Origin: Manihot esculenta
Lineage: Eukaryota > Streptophyta > Magnoliopsida > Malpighiales > Euphorbiaceae
Direction of reading: 5' to 3'
NCBI RefSeq assembly: GCF_001659605.2
Contig: NC_035176.2
Location: forward strand, 18,493,122 to 18,557,121
DNA length: 64,000 bases
In this document: positions 1 through 7,968 of the stretch, piece by piece
Position numbering within the stretch: position 1 is the first letter of the stretch
Layout: every line of letters starts with the position of its first letter
Position numbers and translations under genes: made by a program
The notes under the pieces: generated by a model
Database searches by the model: none
Told to the model about the DNA's origin: nothing
The model's input: the letters and a program-made list of their open reading frames with translations, nothing else

Positions 1-575
1 TGATTAATGAGATAAAGAGGCGAACAAAAACTATTTTGGTTACTGGAGAGAAAGTATCACTGTAATCAAATCCAAAAATCTGTGTGTAACTTTAGCTACA
101 AGGCGAGCTTTAAGACGATCAATTTTTCTATCAGGTCCCACCTTAACTATGTAAACCCAGCAACAACTAATAGTAGACTTGCCAGGTGGTAAAGATACGA
201 GTTCCCAAGTTCCATTATTATGAAGAGCAGTCATCTATTCCACCATTGCATTACACCAACCGAGATGATCCAATGCTTCTCTAACTGTCTTGGGAATAGA
301 AACAGTTGACACGGTGGAAATAAAAGTATAATAGGAAGGAGACAAACGATAGTAACTCACAAAATTATAAATGAGATAAGGATTCAAGAAGAGCGAATAC
401 CTTTTTGGAGAGCAAAAGGAGTAGCTGCTGCTACTGAAAGCATGACCGAAGTAGGTGATGATGAAACTGGAGGTGAGTCATTAGAAGTACCTGCATCAGG
501 GAGGGAGGTATCATTGTTATTAGCAGATGGGTCAGGCCGATGTGTGTAGACTTGAAGAGGTGTAGGAGTGGGAGA
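1..575 (-). pseudogene. Ty1/copia (family A) pol fragment, cut by the window edge
   Basis: Read on the minus strand, this is the linker and the start of the reverse transcriptase domain of a copia polyprotein. It contains the LHNNGTWELVSLPPGKST motif and the KIDRLKARLVAK block that open copia RT, preceded by the proline/serine-rich linker ending in LQVYTHRP. The same region in the same family occurs on the plus strand at 13600-14080 in the better preserved copia A. The frame is broken after LVAK, and there are stops between linker and RT, so it is not coding. The rest of the element would lie to the left of the window. It is transcribed antisense to the host RAB gene and sits in its intron 1. 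Confidence 0.8.
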
Positions 576-640
576 TGGAACTATGGAGAGCAGCAACATG
601 AATTTATAAATGGAACTATGGAGAGCAGCAACATGAATTT
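575..640. repeat. Tandem duplication, about 35-bp unit, two copies
   Basis: A unit starting ATGGAACTATGGAGAGCAGC at 575 is repeated at 610, the second copy being about 31 bp long. It lies at the right end of the copia A fragment and looks like local slippage or a deletion scar. Confidence 0.8.
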
Positions 641-799
641 TTTTAAAAAAAGCAATTGGCAGCATTCCAGCACCATTCTGGCCATGGGAGAGAAGTGGAA
701 AAGGAGAAAGAGAAGGGGAAAAGGAGAAAGTGAAGAGGAAAAGGAGAAAGAGAAGGCAGAATGAGAAGATAATAAAAAAATAGAAAAGAAAGGAGAATA
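641..799. repeat. Purine-rich low-complexity stretch
   Basis: Runs of GGAAAAGGAGAAAG-type sequence are repeated about three times between 695 and 760, followed by A-rich DNA. Short open frames on both strands are by-products of this composition. I see no gene here. Confidence 0.6.
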
Positions 800-950
800 A
801 TAAACTCAAAAGAAAAAGAAGAAAAATTATTTATTTGGTATTTGTTGATCATTGATTCTTGAAAATTTTGATCTTTTCTTCATCTTCTTCTTTGATTTTT
901 CTTCCTCTTTTCCTTTTCTTTTTTGCTCTTTTTCTTTCTCTTGCCTCTGC
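800..950. repeat. About 150-bp segment shared with 35517-35665
   Basis: The stretch with ACTCAAAAGAAAAA, then GATCTTTTCTTC and GCTCTTTTTCTTTC, recurs in the same orientation at 35517-35665 with small differences. The two copies lie in introns 1 and 3. It may be a piece of a repeat I do not recognise. Part of the match is pyrimidine-rich low complexity, but the flanking words also agree. Confidence 0.55.
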
Positions 951-954
951 TACT

Positions 955-1179
955 TTAGATACTCTTTGCTGGAGATTTGTGTGTAATCTTTGTTTCAGCA
1001 AGTATTTAATACTTTCATAATTAGTTTTGATGAAGAACTAACCTTGCTTCAAATAGCGCCTCCATTTGTTGACAACAAATGTGATTGCTAACAAGTTTTT
1101 TTCATAAAATGACGTGGCCTTGCTTCTAGGTCCAAAGACTTTAGAGATGAAGGCTTTTGTGAATCTGGCTTTAGCATTC
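955..1179 (-). pseudogene. Ty3/gypsy (family D) RNase H fragment
   Basis: The minus strand reads as the end of the gypsy RT-RNase H region. It contains a KVFGPRSKA block, then YEK-LLAITFVVNKWRRYL, then an H/N-YESIKYLL block and QRLHTNLQQ. This matches the usual gypsy order of the RNase H-like tail. A stop codon lies after YLKQG. At the 1175-1179 edge it is interrupted by the small LTR element at 1180-3126. On the far side of that element the same gypsy resumes in gag rather than in RT, so gag and RNase H had already been fused by a deletion before the insertion. Confidence 0.7.
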
Positions 1180-1449
1180 TGATAAGTAAGGAATAAAGAA
1201 GTATTGGATTAGTTTATGCAATCAGTTGTAATTGTAGCTTTTAGTAGTGGCACCCAAAGTAGTATAAATAGTAACTTGTAAGCAATTAAAAATAAACTCT
1301 TTGTCTCTATTTTTTCTCTCTCCTCTTCTCTAATTCTCTCTATTACTTCTCTCATTTTTATTTCTTTTCTCAAACCAATCTACTTCTCTCTCTCACTCTC
1401 TCTCCCTATTTCTCTGTTTCAAAGGGAATTACAAGTTTGTAACATAACA
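1180..1449 (+). repeat. 5' LTR of the small non-autonomous element
   Basis: It begins TGATAAGTAAGG and ends CATAACA, directly before the primer-binding site. A TATAAATAG box at about 1262 is a plausible element promoter. Confidence 0.8.
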
Positions 1450-2823
1450 ATTGGTATTAGAGCCGTTAGATTAGTGGGCAACTACAGGAAATTGTTTCAG
1501 GGGAGTTGCATCTATGGCAGATCAGTGGTAGTCTTCCCAAATACCAAGTTATTTTTGTTATTTTCTCTTCCTCTCTTCTTTCCTCCTTTTCTGAGATTTC
1601 TTCCTTCTTTCTTACTTTTCTGATCTACACTCTTCCTCCCTTCTTCCATCTCTCCTTTATTCACATTCTTTTCTTGGAATTCTTCTTCTTCCCACTTTCT
1701 TGATTTTCCCTGAAAATTTCCTCCTCGAGTTTCCATTTTACTTCCTGAAAATCAGATTACTCTTTCTTGATTTTCTTTGTTTTCTTGAAATTCTTGAATC
1801 ATGGAAGTGCAGTATTTGACACAAATTTTTCTTGAGTTCAAGAAATTCTAGATAGAAGATTGGAAGAACAAAAGAAATTCTAGATAGAAGATTGGAAGAA
1901 CAAAAGGAGCAGTTGGAACAGAAATTCGAAAAAGTGATTCAGAAAATAGGAAGTTTAGATGAGAAAATGGAAAGATTTGAGTAATCAATTCAAGTGACGG
2001 GAAAAAATTGCAGTCTTGATGAATGAAGTTCAAATTTTTTAGAAGCCTAGTGAAGAGCAAGATGTCTCATGTCAAACTTCTAATAAGAAAGACAAAGCTA
2101 TTGAGGAGGAGCAGGAGCTTTTTGTTGACATGTCTATTGTAAGTGAGATCAATGAGGAGAAGAATGATGAAGATGTTGATGATGGGCAACTAGAGTCTGA
2201 AATGAGGACAATATTAGTTGAATATGAAATGTTAGCACAATTCAGTCCCAAAACTGAGATTTTTGCTACTGAAATATTGGAAATGTTCTTGGAGAAAAGA
2301 AAGATAAAGGTGTTACAAAAGGTGTGGGTGTTGGAAACATGTGGCATAGTTTTTGGAGCCAAGATGATGAGTACAGCGGTTGCCATCCTGGGATGCTTAT
2401 GGAAGATAAATGGGAAATAGAAAGAAGAGAAAGGAAGAAGGTTATGACATCAAATTTTCTTCAAGGAGCAAGCATGGGAAATTTGGAGAAGGAAAAGGAA
2501 GAAAGTTTAGCATCTCCAGCCAAACTTTATGGGTCATTTCAGCTGAAGAAGAAAAAGGGAAAAAAAAAAATTCCTTGTCAATAAGAGTTCATAAAAACAC
2601 CCACAACTTTAGCCCAACTTTCTAGAACATTTCAGCTGAAGCACATGTTGGAAGTTAACATTTGGGGTTCTAAATTCAGGGGATTAACTGACTAGCAAAA
2701 GCCACTGTGTGGGACTTTCACATCCTTCTGACCAAGTCTGAGGAAAGTAACAACAGAAACTCATTTCAGTTTTCAGCATTTTCTTCATTCTTGAGGACAA
2801 GAATGATTTCAAGGGGTGGGGAA

Positions 2824-3126
2824 TGTTATGAGTAAGGAATAAAGAAGTATTGGATTAGTCTTTGTAGTCAGTTGTAATGGTAGAAAGTAGTTGTGGCGCC
2901 CAAAGTAGTATAAATAGGAACTTACTTGTAAAGATAAAGATGTCCATGATCATTAGAAATCAAAGATAAACTCTTTCTCTCTATTTTTTTCTCTCCTCTT
3001 CTCTAATTCTCTCTATTACTTCTCCCATTTCTATTTCTTTTCTCAACCCAATCTACTTCTCTCTCTTTCTTCTCCTATTTCTCTGTTTCAAATGGAATTA
3101 CAAGTCTGTCAGACTGTCACATAACA
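2824..3126 (+). repeat. 3' LTR of the small non-autonomous element
   Basis: It begins TGTTATGAGTAAGG after the purine tract and ends CATAACA before the CATTC duplication. It has a TATAAATAG box like the 5' copy. Confidence 0.8.
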
Positions 3127-3930
3127 CATTCTTACCATCAATCTAATTTCATCCTTCAATCCTCCTACAAAACTGGATAAGAAATAACCCTCCTTCAATT
3201 TGGGTATATGTCTCTCCATTCTCACGCTTAGTTCCTTAAATGCAATATTCCTCCACAGTCCACAGTCCCTTCTTACCTTAACCTATTGAATTCTTCTATA
3301 ACCTCTTCTAAACCCTGTTCTCCGAATCCATTACAGATTGCTCTTTCAAATTCTTCCCAAGAATGACCTTCCCCCTTATTCCAATCATGAAACCAAGCAT
3401 CAGCCTTGTCCATCAGTAATCGACAGGCTACATTAATTTTTTGATCATTAGGAATCTTGTAAATCTCAAACTACTTCACATATTTTCTTAGCCATGCTCT
3501 GGGTTCTTCACCAATGAAATTATACAATTCAAGTTTGGGTAAAAGGGATTGCATACCTTCTGTGATCAACATAATGTTTGGGTTAGGTACGAGACCTCTG
3601 TTATCCCTTGAATTAGTTTGGAGATTAACACGATTTCCCGCTGATAGGGGACTCTGTTGTCCTCGTGATTGACTTAGGGATTTCCAGGATTTCCCGCTAC
3701 TGGCTTCTTTGTTCTTCTTCTTGGCTAATTTCTCAGCCATCATCTTCACCATGTAGGATCGCAATTCTTCCAAGATCATATTGTTCTCTTTATTGGTCTT
3801 TCTTACTTCTTCCTTGAAATCTTTCAATTCTTCACCATTTTTCTATGTTGCCTCCTGCAAGTTTCGCAATTGTTCTTCCATTTTGGCAATTCTCACCATT
3901 TCTTGACTTACTATAAGGGATCTGGTCATT
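3127..3930 (-). pseudogene. Ty3/gypsy (family D) gag
   Basis: On the minus strand a gag-like frame starts with ATG near 3928 and runs left. The N-terminal part is a coiled-coil-rich segment with KMMAEKLAKKKNKEASSGK. Next comes the gag core motif PKLELYNFIGEEPRAWLRK (about 3470-3545). A broken continuation reads as an ADAWFHDWNKGEGHSWEEF-like block and then SSFVGGLKDEIRLMVRM at about 3140. This is the usual gypsy retrotrans_gag order. In-frame stops occur, for example just after the first 26 codons. The gag-RNase H fusion point lies at the CATTC site used by the neighbouring element. Confidence 0.75.
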
Positions 3931-3970
3931 TTGCCCTAGAAAAGATTCTTCCACTGCCGTCGGAAAGCAA

Positions 3971-3984
3971 GCCCTAATACCAAT
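3971..3984 (-). other. Primer-binding site of gypsy D
   Basis: The minus strand reads ATTGGTATTAGGGC immediately inside the LTR, resembling the complement of the initiator-Met tRNA 3' end. This orients the element leftward. Confidence 0.65.
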
Positions 3985-4094
3985 TGTTAGGTTTCGTCCT
4001 AACAGTACCGAACTTTATGAGAGTTAGAGTAGAAATTAGAAGTAGAGGAAGGGAGTTGAGGGAAAGAGAGAAGAAAAAGGATGCGGGAAGAGAG
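3985..4094 (-). repeat. Gypsy D 5' LTR, left part (split by copia B1)
   Basis: The LTR opens TGTTAGG on the + strand next to the primer-binding site. Its other end, CTAACA, is found 12.5 kb away at 16566, beyond the inserted copia B1. The two parts together make about 374 bp with matching TGTTAG/CTAACA termini. Confidence 0.7.
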
Positions 4095-4279
4095 TGTGGA
4101 AGGATAATATTTGTTGTATATAACAATAGAGATTACAATCTATTTATACATGAGAGTCGGTATCTAAACAGGAAGGAAAACTAAGCCTATGATTATACAA
4201 TCCCTAAGATTAAGCAACTGACCCATCTATCAATATTTACTTCCTATATTAACATATTTACTTTCTATAACCTATAACA
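4095..4279 (-). repeat. Copia B1 3' LTR
   Basis: 185 bp, starting TGTGGAAGGATAATATTTG and ending TATAACA on the + strand. It matches 31677-31861 closely and 16142-16302 for most of its length. A minus-strand purine tract (CCAACTTGAGGGGAG) sits just inside it. Confidence 0.85.
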
Positions 4280-4285
4280 CTCCCC

Positions 4286-4842
4286 TCAAGTTGGAGCATA
4301 AATGTTAATTATGCCCAACTTGTTACATATATAATCAACTCGAGTCCCATTTAGAGCTTTAATGAAGATATCTCCTAATTGTTCTTCAGTTCGGATATGT
4401 CCTGTTGATATTATCTTTTGTTGGACTTTTTCACGAACAAAATGACAATCAATCTCGATGTGTTTAGTCCTCTCGTGAAATACTGGATTGGAGGCAATGT
4501 AGATAGCTGCTTGATTATCACACCACAACTTAGTAGGTACCGAATTTGTGAACCCAACTTCTTCCAATAGTTGACGTACCCACAAGACTTCACAAACGGC
4601 TTGTGCCATGGCTCGATATTCAGATTCAACACTAGAATGAGAGACTATATTTTACTTCTTACTTTTCCATGAGACCAAGTTACCTTCCACAAATACACAA
4701 TACCCAGTAGTTGACCTCCTATTAACTTTCGAGCCTGTCCAATCAGCATCAGAAAAGCATTCAATATTTGAGTGCTCATGGTTATCATAGAATAGGCCTC
4801 GCCTTGGAGCCCTTTTAAGGTAACAAAGAATCTGTCCCAAAG
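4286..4842 (-). pseudogene. Copia B1 RNase H domain
   Basis: Minus-strand text reads SNIECFSDADWTGSKVNRRS, then [18 protein letters not shown], then [34 protein letters not shown] and [18 protein letters not shown]. This is the standard copia RNase H series ending just before the purine tract. The frame is interrupted at about 4630-4650, so the domain is split in two. The right edge is cut at 4842, where gypsy C1 enters. About 120 bp of copia sequence present in B2 is missing at this junction. Confidence 0.85.
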
Positions 4843-5393
4843 TGACGCGGAACCTTATGGCACAAGCCTCAAACCCACATGCACAAATAGATATGGAATC
4901 CAAAGATTTGATAAACCCACCTCCTATGGCATCCCACACTTAGATAAGCTGAAACACCAATGATTGAAGGATTTAGATAAGAATCCGACAAACGCCACAA
5001 CGAATAGTTGATAAGTTTGCCAAGATTCTTGGTGCAATTGATGAAAGTAAATCCTCACTCTCACTCAAAACAATACACGCCAAAGGCATGAAAATAATTC
5101 TGAAAATTTAGATTCAAAGCTGCCTCTTACAAGTGTTTCTTATCCTTATATACTAAGGAGAGAAAATAAAACTCTAAGACACTCTTTTTAGATTTGACCA
5201 AACTACACACAAGACCTAAGTCCAATCACACGCTAAAATAACACATCAAATACATAAGTGTAAAAACATAAGCCCAAAACATGGCCTAATACTCTAAAAC
5301 TTAAAAGATAAAATATGGTCAGAATACAAGTCCAAACAAAGCTAAAATAAAACAAGTGTTTAAATAATAAAACAAAGTAAGCCCATCATAACA
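4843..5393 (-). repeat. Gypsy C1 3' LTR
   Basis: It runs from TGACGCGGAACC to CATCATAACA on the + strand. Related copies lie at 7877-7968 (partial), 19482-20032, 20704-21245 and 26177-26589 plus 31423-31552. Confidence 0.85.
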
Positions 5394-5647
5394 AAACTGA
5401 ATTTTCACAAAAGCCTTTCTTGATCTTCACTTTAGGCTTCCCTTTGTGTAGTTTTAGCCCATAGGTTTGATTAGGCTCCCTAAGCCTATGCTTGCAAGGG
5501 TTGCACCAAATCTGCTCCATATGAGTTGAAGCACGCCCCAAATATATATGGATCATATGAATATGATTTTGAACTCCTTTTAGATCCATTTGAATGACAT
5601 AAGTTTGCCCTACACCATTGTTAGAAATTTGTCCTATTAGATCCGTA

Positions 5648-6475
5648 TCATTCTTCTTTAGAAAAGATTCGTCCTCGAATCTTGCTGATATTTATGTCAA
5701 GAAGGGAAGTTTTAGGAACCCATGTATATTCAAAGACCTCCTCTTGAATAGGTGGAAATCGCATAAAACTTTCCTTATAGATGTTTTCATCAACAACCTG
5801 CACATCAAGAACAAATGAACCAGTCATAGAAAGATCCTGTGGATGTGACACATTCTCCTCTACAACTTCCAAAACAGTCTCATTCGCCTCCTCCACCTCA
5901 TCAATCACGTGCTCCCTATGTCCACCATCATTCACAACCTCTTCTATAAGCTCATTGATGGAATTTTCAACAACTACATTAGATTCATGCATTACAAATT
6001 CCTCTTCAATTTCAATCTCTATGGAAGTTGAGATTGGAACTTTAGCCTCTTCTTTCTCCTTTTCTTTCTCCATCTTCCCTCCTTGATCTAGTGTTGATTC
6101 CTTTCCAGCCTCTTTACCTTCAGACTCACTCTTTTCTCTCATTTTTTCTGCAGAACTCAAGCTCTCACTCTCCTTTGTAGCCAAGGCCGAAGCCTCCCTC
6201 TCCCTCTCCAGCATCTTTATTTGATCAGCATATACCTCTTGAGGTGATAAAGGAGCGAGTATAACCTTCTGTCCTTCATGAGTGAAGGAGTACACTTTAT
6301 TGAACCCATCATGTTGCACCTTTCTATCATATTGCCACGGCCTACCCAACAACATATGACTTGCCTGCATAGGTACCACATCACACAAGATCTCATCCTT
6401 GTACCTACCAATAGAAAATGGTATAGCCACCTGGCTTGTAACCCTAACCTCACCACAATCGTTCAACCATTGCAA
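5648..6475 (-). CDS. Gypsy C1 protease tail with long acidic/basic extension (275 codons)
   Basis: A retroviral-type protease and linker open the frame. [17 protein letters not shown] (residues about 41-57) and [15 protein letters not shown] (about 73-87) also occur in the larger gypsy C. After this, instead of RT, there are about 170 residues rich in Glu, Lys and Ser: runs of KEKEKEEAK, then IEIEIEEEF and ELIEEVVND. The frame ends in KIRGRIFSKEE, which resembles the usual gypsy polyprotein C-terminus. It continues from the gag-protease frame at 6463-6945 after a break. It is probably not translated as a separate protein now. The charged domain could be a subfamily-specific replacement for pol. 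Confidence 0.55.
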   Translation of the reverse strand: MQWLNDCGEVRVTSQVAIPFSIGRYKDEILCDVVPMQASHMLLGRPWQYDRKVQHDGFNKVYSFTHEGQKVILAPLSPQEVYADQIKMLEREREASALATKESESLSSAEKMREKSESEGKEAGKESTLDQGGKMEKEKEKEEAKVPISTSIEIEIEEEFVMHESNVVVENSINELIEEVVNDGGHREHVIDEVEEANETVLEVVEENVSHPQDLSMTGSFVLDVQVVDENIYKESFMRFPPIQEEVFEYTWVPKTSLLDINISKIRGRIFSKEE

Positions 6476-6945
6476 TCTGTATGGCTTAGGTATTTAATAG
6501 AAGCCAAGCTCAATTTCTCCACCATATACACACTAGCCACATTTGTGCAACTACCTCCATCAATAATGAGAGTACAAACTTTTCCATTAACCAAACACCT
6601 AGTGTGAAATATGTTTTCTCGTTGTTCAAAGCTTTCTTCCTTAACCTGCATATTCAGAGCACGCCTAGCAACAAGCATCTCACCATGTTCAGCAAGCAAC
6701 GTATTATCAACAAACACATCCGAATCATCACAGTTATTATTGCAATTAAGAGTTCTTTGAGATATTCTTGTAGAAGAGGAAGCTTGTGAGACATTCAAAC
6801 TCTCCATAGTTTCAGTCAACCTCTCAAGAGTCTTATAAAATCTTCTAAACTCACCACTAACTGACTTTTTGAAGAGCTTATAATCACTAGCTATGTCGCA
6901 TTCACTTTCATCATCTCGATCCACCACATTTTTATATTTACTCAT
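6463..6945 (-). CDS. Gypsy C1 internally deleted gag fused to protease
   Basis: This 160-codon frame starts MSKYKNVVDRDDESE, like the gag of the larger gypsy C ([15 protein letters not shown] at 25227). After about 75 residues it jumps straight to the protease region. The gag core and the CCHC zinc knuckle seen in the larger copy (24100-24800) are missing. The protease motif [13 protein letters not shown] (residues about 127-139) is present. The element therefore kept gag start and protease but lost the RNA-binding part. Confidence 0.65.
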   Translation of the reverse strand: MSKYKNVVDRDDESECDIASDYKLFKKSVSGEFRRFYKTLERLTETMESLNVSQASSSTRISQRTLNCNNNCDDSDVFVDNTLLAEHGEMLVARRALNMQVKEESFEQRENIFHTRCLVNGKVCTLIIDGGSCTNVASVYMVEKLSLASIKYLSHTDCNG

Positions 6946-7861
6946 CCTGCCTTAAATCAATAAAGAACAAAGAGAACTAGCAAATATGGTGTTAGAAATA
7001 AAAGCACTCAAGTGTTTGCACTCTTACCAATTTTTTGCTGATTCTTCAATTGCACTTCAGAAACTAAGGTCAACCAACCAATCACAAGGTGTGATTAATG
7101 AAACAAAGAAGAAAACCTAAAAAAAGCAGGAAGCGCGTAAAAACTAAAAAGAAGACACTGACAATTTGGAAAGTAACACAAGAACTATGTTTTGTGCTAC
7201 GTGAAAAATATCACCTAGAGTATAGACACAAGCAAACAATACGCCAGCAATGTCAAGGAAGTAAAAGCAAGCTTAAACCAAAAAAAGAAACTTAGAATTC
7301 AAATAAAAACGAATCTGGACAAAAGTTTAAATTTAATTCACTTCAATGCAAATTAAATATGGATCTATTTAAATCTATCCAAAAAGGCAAGTATCAAAAC
7401 CTCACAAATAGAATTAGAAAAAAAAAATTTAGATTTCACTCAATTCAACATCATGGACGAAAATGCTGGTGTTAAAAGAAGGATTTGACATCAAATCAAT
7501 TTAGATGCAATTGCCTTAAATGTGACTTTAGGAAATAGGCAGAATTTCTTTTGTCTCCTAATCTGGATTCAACCCAATTCAAAATTGATTCCCATAAATT
7601 ACAGCAATCAATTGAGATAGGTAAGGCAATATAGATGAAAAAGGAAGCATATCACAATTTCGGCCAGATCAAGATAAGTAAGGCAAAGGCGATTTTTTAT
7701 TTATTTATTTTTTTATGGATTTCGATTTTTTTTGTGATGATTAATAATCAAGAAGGTGCAGCCATGGACACTCAAGCTTTCACTGAAATCAACAACGAAG
7801 AAAAGGAAAACTAAAAAAAAAAATCCTAGATCCTAAGATAAATAAGAATTTACCTCACTTT
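6946..7861 (-). other. Gypsy C1 leader, non-coding
   Basis: A-rich sequence between gag start and primer-binding site, homologous to 25228-26162 in the larger gypsy C. The open frame at 7098-7295 is lysine-rich chance text and no gene is apparent. Confidence 0.7.
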
Positions 7862-7876
7862 GGCTCTGATACCAAC
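7862..7876 (-). other. Primer-binding site of gypsy C1
   Basis: The minus strand reads GTTGGTATCAGAGCC directly inside the LTR, an almost perfect initiator-Met tRNA complement. The same site in the larger copy (about 26163-26176) is degraded. Confidence 0.75.
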
Positions 7877-7968
7877 TGACGCGGAACCCTATGGCACAAG
7901 CCTCAAACCCACACGCACAAGTAGATATGGAATCCAAAGATTTGATAAACCCACCTCCTATGGCTTGC
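7877..7968 (-). repeat. Gypsy C1 5' LTR remnant
   Basis: The first 92 bp of the LTR as read on the + strand (TGACGCGGAACCC to CCTCCTATGGC), then an abrupt switch to copia B1 pol sequence at 7969. Confidence 0.8.

Larger units (their letters stand above)
1175..3131 (+). mobile_element. Small non-autonomous LTR retrotransposon with intact ends and target duplication
   Basis: This element is complete by structure. The 5' LTR spans 1180-1449 and the 3' LTR 2824-3126; they share the AAGTAAGGAATAAAGAAG opening and a CT-rich 3' half ending in CATAACA. A primer-binding site (TTGGTATTAGAGCC, 1451-1464) follows the 5' LTR, and a purine tract (AAGGGGTGGGGAA, 2811-2823) precedes the 3' LTR. The 5-bp target duplication CATTC is at 1175-1179 and 3127-3131. 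The 1.36-kb interior has only broken frames rich in Glu and Lys, including coiled-coil-like text near 1850-1985 that resembles the start of a gypsy gag. No protease, RT or integrase is visible, so it must have been mobilised in trans. The 5' LTR is about 33 bp shorter than the 3' LTR. Confidence 0.85.
4843..7968 (-). mobile_element. Gypsy C1, non-autonomous gag-protease element with truncated 5' LTR
   Basis: A reverse-strand gypsy element inserted into copia B1. The 3' LTR is 4843-5393 (551 bp). The interior (5394-7861) has a shortened gag-protease frame and no RT, RNase H or integrase. A primer-binding site is at 7862-7876, and only 92 bp of the 5' LTR remain (7877-7968). The LTR, leader and gag-protease parts match the larger gypsy C copy at 19482-26589, but the 3' interior (5394-6200) is different. 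The loss of the outer 5' LTR and of about 120 bp of copia B1 looks like one later deletion across the junction. Confidence 0.8.

Noticed and set aside
384..852. Open frames of 74-141 codons on both strands
   Set aside because: They arise from purine/pyrimidine-rich low complexity. Only the copia linker part (left of 575) resembles a protein.
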